Part shown: positions 6,217 through 13,577 of the stretch, piece by piece
How positions within the stretch are numbered: position 1 is the stretch's first letter
Layout of the letters: each line of letters opens with the position of its first letter
Origin: a virus
DNA: 31,412 nt
Strand: one strand, 5' to 3'
IMG/VR virus record: IMGVR_UViG_3300031758_000350
Coordinates: 1-31,412 of that record
Program-made: the position numbers and the translations under genes
The notes under the pieces: model-generated
What the model was told of the DNA's origin: nothing
What the model saw: only the letters and a program-made list of their open reading frames with translations
Databases searched by the model: none

Positions 6217-7361
6217 AACCAAAGACCTGTAAAGAGTTAGTGATTCAATGGTGCGATGCTAACTTAGTGTCAGCCGAATCAGAGTTACTGAAACAAGGTG
6301 TACGCATCACCAACGATATGGTAGCTGACTTGATGCAAAAGTCACTACCTGACACGGGTTTTTCATGGGAAACTTATAAGAAGTGGATTACTATTTATAG
6401 GAGGGGCGGAATTGTTCGAACTAAGGAGCAACCCGAACTATCCGAAATCATCGGACAAATGGCAGACAACAGACGGGAGACATCCAGTGTTTTTGTGGTT
6501 AAGAACGACCCGCTTGACCTCGATCCGCTTGGTATTGCACCACCTGATCCCGAAGAGATCGACATCAAAAAGATGATGTTTGATGTACCTGATACCTACT
6601 CAAACTACCAAGCCCCGATTAAGTTGGATGGGTACGGCAATAAGTTCGGGATAGTGTCGGACATCCACTTCCCGATACATGACAGGAGTGCGGTATTGGC
6701 TGCTCATAGTTACCTAAAGAAAGAGAACATTGACTGCCTAATTCTTCTTGGTGACATCATGGACACAGGTAACCTGACCCGTCACGCTTTGAGAAAGAAG
6801 CTGAGATATACATGGCGTGAGGAATTGGAGGTTGGACGGGCTTATATCAGGTCATTGAGGGTATTGTTTCCTGACATTCCGATTGTTTACTTTGAAGGCA
6901 ATCACGAGCAATGGTTCACTCAGTTTATCGTTCGTCAGGCAGTTCAATTGGATGGTGACTATATTTTTCAGGAGCGATTGGAACTGGAGGCGCACAAGAT
7001 TGAATGGATAGCAGAGGAGCGATTGGGTAAGATTGGCGAGTTATACATCCATCACGGTCACAGATTAGGCGTGGGAGGCGGTATGAACGTGGCGCAGAAG
7101 TTACTGGATAAGCATGGGGTGAACCTTGTTGTGGGTCATTTTCATAGGGCGATGGAGGCGAGTAAGCGATCCCTTGACGATAAGGTTCATGCGGTGTGGG
7201 TTAATCCGTGTTTGGCTGACCTTCACCCTGACTACAACCCTCACGGCAACGGTAATCAAGGCTTCGGGGTGGTGGAGTTATCATCTGACGGGCGGTTCAT
7301 GATGCGACAGTACAAGGTGATGAATGGTAAGGTGCTTGGCGAAAAGGAGTTGTACGGGTAG
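6213..7361 (+). CDS. Calcineurin-like metallophosphoesterase, 382 aa
   Basis: Two-metal phosphoesterase. All family motifs are present in order: SDIH (149-152), GDIMD (180-184), GNHE (229-232), HHGH (280-283) and GHFH (308-311). An N-terminal region of about 130 residues precedes the catalytic domain, with a helical segment (1-65) resembling a small DNA-binding or HTH unit (MVADLMQKSLPDTGFSWETY) and a Pro/Asp-rich linker. Phage proteins of this class may act as DNA repair nucleases (Mre11/SbcD type), DNA-end processors or nucleotide phosphatases; the substrate cannot be told here. It ends the first block of the rightward operon. Confidence 0.85.
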   Translation: MKPKTCKELVIQWCDANLVSAESELLKQGVRITNDMVADLMQKSLPDTGFSWETYKKWITIYRRGGIVRTKEQPELSEIIGQMADNRRETSSVFVVKNDPLDLDPLGIAPPDPEEIDIKKMMFDVPDTYSNYQAPIKLDGYGNKFGIVSDIHFPIHDRSAVLAAHSYLKKENIDCLILLGDIMDTGNLTRHALRKKLRYTWREELEVGRAYIRSLRVLFPDIPIVYFEGNHEQWFTQFIVRQAVQLDGDYIFQERLELEAHKIEWIAEERLGKIGELYIHHGHRLGVGGGMNVAQKLLDKHGVNLVVGHFHRAMEASKRSLDDKVHAVWVNPCLADLHPDYNPHGNGNQGFGVVELSSDGRFMMRQYKVMNGKVLGEKELYG

Positions 7362-7467
7362 AGCGAAGACCGACCACCAATGTACCTGTAACAGCAGTAT
7401 AACAGCACAAGACTAACGTAAAATTATCCCCTACAATATCAGCACTTTATAAATTATTTGTACAATA

Positions 7468-7482
7468 CCACTTGACAAGTGG
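7468..7482. promoter_or_regulatory. 15-bp perfect palindromic operator over the promoter
   Basis: CCACTTG-A-CAAGTGG, a perfect inverted repeat with a single central base. It covers the -33 TTG (7472-7474) of the promoter below. A repressor bound here would block RNA polymerase. The XRE protein at 11818-12009 or the HTH proteins at 9980 and 11639 are candidate binders. Confidence 0.55.
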
Positions 7483-7502
7483 GAAAATGGGTGTATATTT
7501 GC
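7472..7502 (+). promoter_or_regulatory. Strong Bacteroidota promoter (TTG-N19-TATATTTGC)
   Basis: TTG at 7472-7474, exactly 19 bp, then TATATTTGC at 7494-7502: a consensus match for the Bacteroidota housekeeping sigma factor. The ATG of the 73-aa gene lies 19 bp downstream after an A/C-rich leader. The surrounding 7362-7521 gap holds nothing else recognisable. Confidence 0.85.
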
Positions 7503-7521
7503 CGAAACAAACACAAACAAA

Positions 7522-7743
7522 ATGACACACTACCAAGATTTAATTAGTAAAGCCACATCAGTAACTAACTTAACTGATTTAAATGAAATTGAAGATTATA
7601 TGCGAAATGTATATTTTCATTCAACATTAGATTGGCAAACTAAAGCACAGTTAAATAAGGCAGCAAGGCAGTCTTGGGGTGAAATTAAATTTATGCGATC
7701 AGAAGAAGGAAAGGCATATCTTGCTAAGTTTTATAATTCTTAA
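7522..7743 (+). CDS. Hypothetical protein, 73 aa, own promoter
   Basis: AT-rich gene directly behind a consensus promoter with an operator. The product is predicted helical (DLNEIEDYMRNVYF; TKAQLNKAARQSWGE). No family recognised. Its base composition differs from the surrounding genes, which suggests acquisition as an independently transcribed unit (moron-like) or a strongly expressed early gene. Confidence 0.65.
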   Translation: MTHYQDLISKATSVTNLTDLNEIEDYMRNVYFHSTLDWQTKAQLNKAARQSWGEIKFMRSEEGKAYLAKFYNS

Positions 7744-7752
7744 CACACAGAT

Positions 7753-7902
7753 ATGCACCTCTCACTCCACCTCCAACAAATCCGCTCGGCAATGGCACAC
7801 TATGCCAAACAAGCCGATGCACACCCTGAACAACGAGCGTACTATCAGCAGTTGTGGCAACAGGAAGTTAATAAGTTACACCAAACACTACGATTCAAAT
7901 GA
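7753..7902 (+). CDS. Hypothetical protein, 49 aa
   Basis: Short helical, Gln/His-rich protein (begins MHLSLHLQQIRSAMAHYAKQ). It starts 10 bp after the preceding stop, and its stop overlaps the ATG of the next gene (ATGA), which supports it as real despite its size. A longer ORF in another frame across this stretch appears to be a shadow. Function unknown. Confidence 0.5.
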   Translation: MHLSLHLQQIRSAMAHYAKQADAHPEQRAYYQQLWQQEVNKLHQTLRFK

Positions 7903-8102
7903 CCCTCCACATCGAAGACATGAACAGGGCGATCATCAAAGGTCATCCCGTCAAGGTAGAACACGACTACCAAATAAGGGGCTACATTAACAACTCCCTT
8001 GCCGACCGTCTATCAGCGCATCGTGCGATGACTGATGGTTACACACCGGAGCAATACCAACAGAGAGTGTTACGAACCCGCACTAAAACCGTTAAACCAT
8101 GA
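7899..8102 (+). CDS. Hypothetical protein, 67 aa
   Basis: Small basic protein (MTLHIEDMNRAIIKGHPV at the start, then RLSAHRAMTDGYTPEQYQQR). Overlaps both neighbours by 4 bp in the ATGA arrangement, so it belongs to the coupled chain of small genes. No family recognised. Confidence 0.6.
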   Translation: MTLHIEDMNRAIIKGHPVKVEHDYQIRGYINNSLADRLSAHRAMTDGYTPEQYQQRVLRTRTKTVKP

Positions 8103-8353
8103 GAGTAGCCGACCACGAAGTAACATACGAGATCGAAGCAGGTAGCCTTACATTCTTCGTTGATGTCCGCATCAAATCATATCTATACGAAGACACCTAC
8201 GATACATCAGGTTGCACTGAAACCACCCACCGCATCACATCATGGCGTTGTGAGGACGAAGATTCAAATCCCGTTCAGTTCGATGTGTTACCATCAGCGG
8301 TGAGGTTTGAGGTCGGTGAGTTGGTAGGAAAGGAGGAACTGGAGTATGATTAG
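8099..8353 (+). CDS. Hypothetical protein, 84 aa
   Basis: Acidic, beta-rich small protein (EVTYEIEAGSLTFFVDVRIK; THRITSWRCEDEDSNPVQFD). Overlaps the previous gene by 4 bp and the next by 8 bp. The pattern of alternating strands suggests a compact beta domain. No family recognised. Confidence 0.6.
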   Translation: MRVADHEVTYEIEAGSLTFFVDVRIKSYLYEDTYDTSGCTETTHRITSWRCEDEDSNPVQFDVLPSAVRFEVGELVGKEELEYD

Positions 8354-8573
8354 CCGCCGCACCGCCCTCTGTCAGCAGTTATACGACCTGTCTGAACTGA
8401 TGGATGTATTGAGTACTCAGATCAGCCAAGCGACCGATGATATGAGTAACCCATTCCACTATGTTAATGTGTTTAACAGACATGATGAGTGGAGGCATAA
8501 GATCGACATCAAGCAACGGGCGTATACCAGACTATTAGAGAGATTTCAAACAATAAAACAACAACTACAATGA
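8346..8573 (+). CDS. Hypothetical helical protein, 75 aa
   Basis: Predicted all-helical, possibly a short coiled coil (LYDLSELMDVLSTQISQ; TRLLERFQTIKQQLQ). It lies in the coupled small-gene chain immediately upstream of the recombination genes, overlapping the next start by 4 bp. Function unknown. Confidence 0.6.
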   Translation: MISRRTALCQQLYDLSELMDVLSTQISQATDDMSNPFHYVNVFNRHDEWRHKIDIKQRAYTRLLERFQTIKQQLQ

Positions 8574-9136
8574 CAGACCTCACATCAACAATTACCCCGA
8601 AGTCAGACCAACTTAACTACGATGACTTCATCGGAAAGGGGAGTATCACCATCAAAGTCACTAAGGTGACAAAGTTAGAAAGCAAAGATCAGCCAGTCAC
8701 CATCAACTACGAAGGCGATAACGGTAAGCCTTACAAACCATGCCTTTCAATGCGTAGGGTATTGGTCAGCGTGTGGGGTACAAACGCTGATAACTATGTG
8801 GGCAGAACAATAACCTTGTACGGAGATCCGTCCGTTAAGTTCGGAGGCATTGCAGTCGGTGGCATCCGTATCAGTCACATGAGCGACCTGGAGAAGCCAT
8901 TTACGATTGCCCTATCAGTCACTAAGGCAAAGCGAACCCCGTACACAGTTTATCCGATTGGTCATGTTCAGGCTACACCTGCGCCCGTTGACCCCACCAC
9001 CGCCATCGCCAAGATCACCGCCACGACCACACTTGAGGAGTTAAAGGCGGTGTATTCGGGACTGACCAAAGCAGAACAAGCACACGCTGATGTCGTTAAG
9101 GCGAAGGATGCGAGGAAGGGGGAGGTGGCTAAATGA
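8570..9136 (+). CDS. Phage recombination-associated conserved protein, 188 aa
   Basis: Residues about 20-125 form a beta-rich domain with YKPCLSMRRVLVSVWGTNAD, YVGRTITLYGDPSVKFGG and GGIRISHMSDLEKP. This combination is a recurrent uncharacterised family in phage genomes, normally next to a lambda-exonuclease/YqaJ nuclease and an SSB, exactly as here. A role in DNA recombination or single-strand handling is likely but inferred from neighbourhood. The C-terminal part (about 135-188) is an Ala/Thr-rich linker and a short helical region resembling the end of many phage recombination proteins. Confidence 0.65.
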   Translation: MTDLTSTITPKSDQLNYDDFIGKGSITIKVTKVTKLESKDQPVTINYEGDNGKPYKPCLSMRRVLVSVWGTNADNYVGRTITLYGDPSVKFGGIAVGGIRISHMSDLEKPFTIALSVTKAKRTPYTVYPIGHVQATPAPVDPTTAIAKITATTTLEELKAVYSGLTKAEQAHADVVKAKDARKGEVAK

Positions 9137-9387
9137 TTATAATAACGATTCTACTAAAGATAATAATAATCATATTATTTATAACTGCTTTATATTGTTT
9201 ATATCAACTAATAAGAAACCAAAAAATTTACAGAATAAGAATGAAGTGGATTGATAAACGTAACTGGCATTCTTATCACAAATACTCATATAATGATATG
9301 ATGTTTCCATGTAAGGATAATTGGTACGGACTTAAGTGGCCTACAGAAAGACAATATACTGAACAGGAAGGAGAAATGAAGCCATGA
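9133..9387 (+). CDS. Small single-pass membrane protein, 84 aa
   Basis: The N-terminus is one hydrophobic segment (residues 2-26, rich in Ile/Leu), followed by a basic, Tyr/Trp/Lys-rich cytoplasmic or periplasmic tail. The gene is very AT-rich compared with its neighbours. It overlaps the preceding and following genes by 4 bp each, so it is expressed with the recombination genes. Function unknown. Confidence 0.55.
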   Translation: MIIITILLKIIIIILFITALYCLYQLIRNQKIYRIRMKWIDKRNWHSYHKYSYNDMMFPCKDNWYGLKWPTERQYTEQEGEMKP

Positions 9388-9989
9388 TCATCCACCAGGT
9401 TACACAAGGCACACCCGAATGGCATCAGCTTCGGTGTGGCAAGATCACGTCATCACGCATGAAGCAACTGGTAAAGTCTGATAATCTCAGCCTGATTGAC
9501 GAACTAATAGCCGAGCAGGAGTTAGGCTACTACGAAGCGGATGACTACACAAGTCCTGAAATGGAATGGGGAACAGACCATGAAGCACAAGCGATTGAGC
9601 AGTATGAGTCGATGACGGGCGTATCAGTCACCCGTGTCGGTATGCTTCAGTCAGAGCGTTACGACCTGTTGACCGTCAGCCCTGATGGACTTGTGGGCGA
9701 TGATGGTGCGGTTGAGGTCAAATGTCCTAAGACGAAGACCCATGTGCGTTATATCAGGATGGGTGTGATACCGGCAGAATACAAGCCCCAAGTCTTACAA
9801 TATTTTTTAGTCCATGACAAACTACAATGGTTAGATTTCATTAGTTTTGACCCCCGTTTAGAGCGCAAACCGATATGGGTGAAGCGAGTGACACGGGCGG
9901 AGTTAAGGCTTGAGATTGACGATGCGTGGGCGATGGTTGATAAGTTCGTAACTAAACTAAACAAGTACAAGGAGGAGATATGGTTCTGA
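9384..9989 (+). CDS. YqaJ/lambda-Exo-type recombination exonuclease, 201 aa
   Basis: Alkaline-exonuclease-type 5'-3' nuclease of the PD-(D/E)xK fold. Motifs in order: TPEWHQLRCGKITSS (10-24), the conserved 'MEWGTDHEAQAIEQYE' helix (60-75), TVSPDGLVGDDGAVEVKCPK (97-116; catalytic Asp101, Glu111, Lys113), and an Q-x-x-Q helix YKPQVLQYFLV (about 133-144). Length matches the family. It would resect DNA ends for annealing-based recombination together with the SSB-like proteins in the operon. No separate RecT/Erf annealase is seen nearby. Confidence 0.9.
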   Translation: MIIHQVTQGTPEWHQLRCGKITSSRMKQLVKSDNLSLIDELIAEQELGYYEADDYTSPEMEWGTDHEAQAIEQYESMTGVSVTRVGMLQSERYDLLTVSPDGLVGDDGAVEVKCPKTKTHVRYIRMGVIPAEYKPQVLQYFLVHDKLQWLDFISFDPRLERKPIWVKRVTRAELRLEIDDAWAMVDKFVTKLNKYKEEIWF

Positions 9990-10282
9990 TGAGTGCCACC
10001 CTACGCCTCATCACCGCCAACGCCCACCTATCCGATGCAAGGTTAGCGCAGATGACCGGATTAAGTAGAGTGTATGTATGGAAGTTACGGAAGCGTTTCG
10101 GACTGCCTAAACCAAAGGAGAAGTACCGTGATTTAAAAACTCCGCCACTTATAATTCAGTTCATTGAACGTAACATTCATTTAAAAGGTAGAGAGTTATC
10201 TGAAAAAACGGGTCTTTACATAAACACAATTTATAAGATTAAACGTAAACTAAAACTAAATAAAAATGAAAATTCAAGGTAA
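9980..10282 (+). CDS. Protein with two helix-turn-helix segments, 100 aa
   Basis: Two HTH-like repeats: residues about 15-37 (SDARLAQMTGLSRVYVWKLR) and 70-92 (KGRELSEKTGLYINTIYKIK). Each has the 'helix-turn-recognition helix' spacing of small phage regulators. The first half is GC-richer and the second half very AT-rich, hinting at a fusion of two sources. The start at 9980 overlaps the exonuclease gene; ATG at 9989 (TGATG overlap) is an equally good start. DNA-binding regulator or initiation cofactor. Confidence 0.55.
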   Translation: MVLMSATLRLITANAHLSDARLAQMTGLSRVYVWKLRKRFGLPKPKEKYRDLKTPPLIIQFIERNIHLKGRELSEKTGLYINTIYKIKRKLKLNKNENSR

Positions 10283-10592
10283 AGTAGTACAGGTGTTGCC
10301 GACCCAAACAGGCACAAGCGCAAACGGTAAGGAATGGAAAAAGTCAGGCGTAGTGCTAAACTACAAGGATGGCGATTACGAGAAGACCGTCATGTGTACG
10401 GTGATGGGTGACAAGGTGGATGCGCTTCAGTCGGTTCAACCAGGCACAGACATCGAGGTGTCAATCAACATCGAGTCCCGTGAGTACAACGAGCGTTGGT
10501 ACACCGATGTCAAGGCTTGGAAGTGGGAAGTGGTCGGTCAGGGACAGACGGCTGCCAACGTTCAGTCAACCAACGATCCACTTCCCTTCTAA
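10266..10592 (+). CDS. DUF3127 single-strand DNA-binding-like protein, 108 aa
   Basis: Matches the DUF3127 pattern of Bacteroidota: KIQGKVVQVLPTQTGTSANG at the N-terminus, a central VMGDKVDAL, and the signature NIESREYNERWYTDVKAWKW (about 66-85). The fold is OB-like, and the C-terminus ends NDPLPF, like the acidic/hydrophobic protein-interaction tip of bacterial SSBs. It lies just downstream of the exonuclease, so it probably coats single-stranded DNA during replication and recombination. Confidence 0.85.
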   Translation: MKIQGKVVQVLPTQTGTSANGKEWKKSGVVLNYKDGDYEKTVMCTVMGDKVDALQSVQPGTDIEVSINIESREYNERWYTDVKAWKWEVVGQGQTAANVQSTNDPLPF

Positions 10593-10690
10593 TGTCTAAC
10601 CCTAACCGCACCGATATAGAAGATGTCATCGCCAGTGTTTGCATTGGCGTGGCACTTCTGTTGGTGTTGGTGCTAACGATGATGAGATGA
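10592..10690 (+). CDS. Membrane mini-protein, 32 aa
   Basis: Starts at the TAATG junction with the preceding gene and ends at the ATGA junction with the methyltransferase. A polar N-terminus (SNPNRTDIEDV) leads into one transmembrane helix (about residues 13-31) ending MMR. The exact coupling on both sides supports translation despite its size. Function unknown. Confidence 0.5.
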   Translation: MSNPNRTDIEDVIASVCIGVALLLVLVLTMMR

Positions 10691-11364
10691 ACCGACCTAT
10701 CCGTGTGCTTGTGGCTTGTGAGGAATCAGACGAAGTTCGTTCAAGGTTTGAGGCTATGGGTTTTGATGCCTGGAGTTGTGACCTTCAACCTAACCGAAAC
10801 CCAAACGCAAAGCACTTTCAATGCAGTGTGTTTGACATTATTAATGACGGGTGGGATTGCATGATCGCCTTTCCTCCGTGTACACATCTTGCGGTTAGTG
10901 GTGCTGCCTGGTTTGAACAGAAGCGAAAAGACGGAAGACAACAGGAAGGTATTGATTTCTTTATGGCTATGATTAATGCACCGATTGAAAGAATAGCGGT
11001 TGAGAATCCGGTTGGTATTATGAGTAAACTTTACAGGAAACCCGATCAGGTCATTCAACCTTATTATTTTGGTGATAAGGCTCAGAAAACAACCTGCCTA
11101 TGGCTAAAGAACCTACCTCATCTGTATCATAACTCAGCCCCTAATTTATTTGACCAAACAGTTACACATACGGATAAGGGCGAGTTTTTTGAATGGATTG
11201 ATGGCAAGACGGGTAAAACAAAGAAACAACCACTTTGGTATGCACAGGCATTAAATTTACCGCCAAGTGAACGGGCTAAAGTACGATCAAAAACATTCCC
11301 AGGTATCGCCAACGCTATGGCTAGTCAATGGGGTGATTACTTAATCAAACAACACAACCGATGA
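10687..11364 (+). CDS. Phage-type DNA cytosine methyltransferase-like protein, 225 aa
   Basis: Starts at ATG 10687 (ATGA overlap); a longer reading with an upstream GTG runs through the membrane mini-gene and is rejected. Motifs: VLVACEESDEVRSRFEAMGF (SAM-site region, motif I), CDLQPNRNP, FPPCTHLAVSG (motif IV with the catalytic Cys of C5 methyltransferases) and ERIAVENPVGIM (motif VI ENP). It lacks a long target-recognition domain, as in the short 'DNA cytosine methyltransferase' proteins common in phages. It probably modifies phage DNA against host restriction; whether it is catalytically C5-specific cannot be confirmed. Confidence 0.75.
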   Translation: MNRPIRVLVACEESDEVRSRFEAMGFDAWSCDLQPNRNPNAKHFQCSVFDIINDGWDCMIAFPPCTHLAVSGAAWFEQKRKDGRQQEGIDFFMAMINAPIERIAVENPVGIMSKLYRKPDQVIQPYYFGDKAQKTTCLWLKNLPHLYHNSAPNLFDQTVTHTDKGEFFEWIDGKTGKTKKQPLWYAQALNLPPSERAKVRSKTFPGIANAMASQWGDYLIKQHNR

Positions 11365-11630
11365 ACATACACCTATCAAGTGAACACTATTGGGAGATCA
11401 CCCACGAAGGGATGCTATTCTACTGCTCCGTGACGGAGGTGGACGGTAAGTTTTGGTGCGGGAAGTGCCACTGCAAGAGTCAGAACGAATACAAGCGTCA
11501 CGGCTCACCAAAGCGAAAGGAGTTAAGGGATGCAGCCGGAAAGATGGCGGTGGAATATAGCAAGATGGCAAGGCGAGGCGAGTGGGTCAATGAGATTGTG
11601 CCTAAGTTTACTAACACGAACATCCTATAA
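11361..11630 (+). CDS. Hypothetical protein with Cys cluster, 89 aa
   Basis: Residues 22-39 contain CSVTEVDGKFWCGKCHC, a possible metal site, followed by a basic helical C-terminal half (KRKELRDAAGKMAVEYSKMARRG). Overlaps the methyltransferase stop by 4 bp. It may be a small zinc-binding nucleic-acid protein, but no family is recognised. Confidence 0.5.
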   Translation: MNIHLSSEHYWEITHEGMLFYCSVTEVDGKFWCGKCHCKSQNEYKRHGSPKRKELRDAAGKMAVEYSKMARRGEWVNEIVPKFTNTNIL

Positions 11631-11638
11631 GAACACCT

Positions 11639-11821
11639 ATGAACAAAACAACCGAACTAATCCACGCCTACCTTGAACAAGGTGGCAATCTAAAGAACCT
11701 GCTGATGGCAACTGGCATAGACGAATCGACCTTCAGGGATAAACTTGAATGGTCAAAATGGGATTCAATCGAATCACGTGACATCCGCAGAACAATCAAA
11801 GAATGGGAGGAAGCACAATGA
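11639..11821 (+). CDS. Small HTH-like protein, 60 aa
   Basis: Residues about 5-35 (ELIHAYLEQGGNLKNLLMAT, then ESTFRDKLEW) fit a helix-turn-helix of the homeodomain-like type. The rest is a charged helix. It overlaps the XRE gene by 4 bp (ATGA), so the two putative DNA-binding proteins are co-expressed. Confidence 0.45.
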   Translation: MNKTTELIHAYLEQGGNLKNLLMATGIDESTFRDKLEWSKWDSIESRDIRRTIKEWEEAQ

Positions 11822-12009
11822 GTTTACATTTGAAGATTAAGTATTTAGCCCGTCAGAAGGGTAAGAGCATCGGTGAGGTGGCGGAATCAATCGGCACTAC
11901 CCGTCAGAACTATTACCACATCACACGGGCGGAGGTGATCAGTTTCAAGCAGTTGAAAAAGATAGCCAAGTGCCTGAGTGTTAATGTGTGTGATATTGTA
12001 TCGAAGTAA
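11818..12009 (+). CDS. Cro/C1-type (XRE) transcriptional regulator, 63 aa
   Basis: Compact HTH-3 domain covering almost the whole protein: LKIKYLARQKGKSIGEVAES (helices 1-2), TTRQNYYHITRAEVISFKQL (recognition region) and KKIAKCLSVNVCDIV (helices 4-5). ATG 11818 is preferred over an upstream GTG. Likely regulator of phage genes; the palindromic operator at 7468-7482 is a candidate target. It lies at the end of the rightward operon. Confidence 0.75.
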   Translation: MSLHLKIKYLARQKGKSIGEVAESIGTTRQNYYHITRAEVISFKQLKKIAKCLSVNVCDIVSK

Positions 12010-12131
12010 TGGCAACAATGACTCTTTTAGATCAGGTGCGTGAAGTGATGGCACAAAAGGATAAATCACATTCACAGATTACCGATGAGATCATTAAAAT
12101 AATTGAAAACTATGAAAAACAATTTACTTAA
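12009..12131 (+). CDS. Hypothetical helical protein, 40 aa
   Basis: Begins at the TAATG junction after the XRE gene. The short product is a predicted helix pair (MTLLDQVREVMAQKDKSHSQ; TDEIIKIIENYEKQ). It overlaps the following ORF by 20 bp in another frame. Function unknown; support is positional only. Confidence 0.4.
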   Translation: MATMTLLDQVREVMAQKDKSHSQITDEIIKIIENYEKQFT

Positions 12132-12327
12132 CCAATGGTCACGAATCCACAAGTACCGGAGCGAACTAAACAACCTGCTTTATTCTGATGAGATGTTGAC
12201 CCGTAGTGAACGCAACTTGATATATCATGAGATCAGCCGTGTGGGGTGGTGGTTACAACAGACATCTAAACGTATCAATATTCAGATGGTAGATGTTAGT
12301 GACTGGGGTGGGGAGAGTGGTTACTGA
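12112..12327 (+). CDS. Hypothetical helical protein, 71 aa
   Basis: ATG 12112 is preferred to an upstream TTG. Predicted helical, basic N-terminus (MKNNLLNQWSRIHKYRSELN) and a second helix HEISRVGWWLQQTSKR. Last gene of the rightward arm; its stop overlaps the stop of the leftward lysis operon by 7 bp, so the two transcripts converge with no room for a separate terminator. Confidence 0.5.
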   Translation: MKNNLLNQWSRIHKYRSELNNLLYSDEMLTRSERNLIYHEISRVGWWLQQTSKRINIQMVDVSDWGGESGY

Positions 12328-12875
12328 CCCCTCCGCACTGACCCCATCCACCCGACACTAACCGACCGATCAGTTCCGATTGTGCCAAAGACAACCGACC
12401 CTGACTTGAACCGATAGCCACCACCGACTGAGAACACAATATCCTGGCGGTTGACATTAGCCACCCCACCGTACACCAACCCCGACCTGACCGATGTGTG
12501 GTATTCTGTTACTGTCTGCACGGGGATATTCAACCGCCATCTGATGTCCCGTGACTGGATCATATTACGACTAACAGACTCACTAAGCCAAATAGAAACA
12601 GAATCCGTATGAATCGAATCATTATAATTCACCTGAGCGAAATAAGCCCTGAGAATCTCGGACGTATCAATCGAAGCCGGAATGGGCTGAATGATGACCT
12701 GCGGGGTCTTAGATGGCGGGACATTCACGGTAATCGGTGGGAGGTAGGTAGTGTCCCTGATCACCGTAGTGGGCTGACCGAAAGGATGCCGTCTGATGTC
12801 TTTGTAGACATACAAGCCGATGCCGAGTACTGCGAATCCGAGAAGGATGTATAGGATGTGGAGGTAGGGTTTCAT
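12321..12875 (-). CDS. Membrane-anchored protein of the lysis region, 184 aa
   Basis: One N-terminal transmembrane helix (YLHILYILLGFAVLGIGLYV) followed by a periplasmic, Pro/Thr-rich and then beta-rich region (SGLVYGGVANVNRQ; SVVFGTIGTDRSVSVGW). ATG 12875 sits one base after the holin stop (TAGCATG) and is preferred; ATG 12896 would add 7 residues. Similar single-TM proteins at the end of Bacteroidota phage lysis modules may act as spanin-like envelope linkers, but no lipoprotein partner is seen here. Role tentative. Confidence 0.5.
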   Translation of the reverse strand: MKPYLHILYILLGFAVLGIGLYVYKDIRRHPFGQPTTVIRDTTYLPPITVNVPPSKTPQVIIQPIPASIDTSEILRAYFAQVNYNDSIHTDSVSIWLSESVSRNMIQSRDIRWRLNIPVQTVTEYHTSVRSGLVYGGVANVNRQDIVFSVGGGYRFKSGSVVFGTIGTDRSVSVGWMGSVRRGQ

Positions 12876-12876
12876 G

Positions 12877-13200
12877 CTATTGAATGGTTGTGTCATCAGC
12901 GTCTATGTCGGTCAAGTCCTCCGTCCTTCTGTTGGTCTGATAGATGTCATCTGAATAGTAGTTAGGGTCAGGACGCTTGAGGATTGCTACGATGTGTTCA
13001 GCTTTTAATATACCCCATCCGACCAGTATAACGATGGCGATAACGGTCAGGGTGATACTATCAAGGACATAACTGAAGAACAACTGAAAAAACCAAGTGA
13101 CCACAAACATAGCCGTAAACGCAAAGATGGTAATCCTTTGAAAACTGAACTTACCATCCCTACCCTTTACTGATTCGTGTAGCCATCTGAATGGTTTCAT
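12877..13200 (-). CDS. Putative holin, 107 aa
   Basis: Two hydrophobic segments (about residues 22-44, ITIFAFTAMFVVTWFFQLFF, and 48-66, ITLTVIAIVILVGWGIL) separated by a short turn, with a charged acidic C-terminal tail. Size, topology and position immediately after the NNNPGNLR protein fit a holin that would permeabilise the inner membrane at lysis. No sequence family is recognised; overlaps its upstream neighbour by 4 bp. Confidence 0.65.
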   Translation of the reverse strand: MKPFRWLHESVKGRDGKFSFQRITIFAFTAMFVVTWFFQLFFSYVLDSITLTVIAIVILVGWGILKAEHIVAILKRPDPNYYSDDIYQTNRRTEDLTDIDADDTTIQ

Positions 13201-13577
13201 CTAAGGTGTCTGATAACTCTGTCGTAGTACTTGAAGTCCTCCTGCATCGAGATAACATGAGCAACCCGTGTCAACCCGTTTTTTGATACTATGATTTTCA
13301 AAGGCGTGTCGGGTGTGCATAACAAGTGATGGCAGAAAAACTTTAAATATCCGTTGGTATTATTCTCGTTTGGCGGGGCGTACTTAAAAATGAACTGAGC
13401 CGCAGTAAGTGACCGTTTCGCATCCAACACTACCTGCCTTTTAAGGGCGTTGAACCCATCCTGTGGCGTAGGAAACCGAGCGAACCCCTTATCTCCTAAC
13501 ACCGCATTCGTCTGACCTGCGAAACGGAGGTTGCCAGGATTATTGTTCCTGTCAGCGAGTGTAGGTCTGTTAACCAC
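13197..13577 (-). CDS. Phage lysozyme/structural-lysin-like protein (NNNPGNLR), 126 aa
   Basis: Begins with the NNNPGNLRFAGQ signature, followed by GFARFPTPQDGFNALKRQV and FIFKYAPPNENNTNGYLKFF. This pattern defines a small phage protein group linked to peptidoglycan-degrading virion or lysis proteins. A catalytic Glu is not obvious in the signature. Position next to holin and DUF5675 genes supports a cell-wall role. Overlaps both neighbours by a few bases. Confidence 0.6.
   Translation of the reverse strand: MVNRPTLADRNNNPGNLRFAGQTNAVLGDKGFARFPTPQDGFNALKRQVVLDAKRSLTAAQFIFKYAPPNENNTNGYLKFFCHHLLCTPDTPLKIIVSKNGLTRVAHVISMQEDFKYYDRVIRHLR

Noticed and set aside
7679-7990. 103-aa frame across 7679-7990
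   Set aside because: Overlaps three better frames that are chained by ATGA junctions; its product is low-complexity in character.
10639-10686. GTG-started extension of the methyltransferase
   Set aside because: The extra residues lie inside the membrane mini-gene; ATG 10687 begins right at the first conserved strand.
12218-12227. Second copy of TGATATATCA
   Set aside because: Lies inside a coding sequence with no promoter nearby; probably chance recurrence of a short palindrome.
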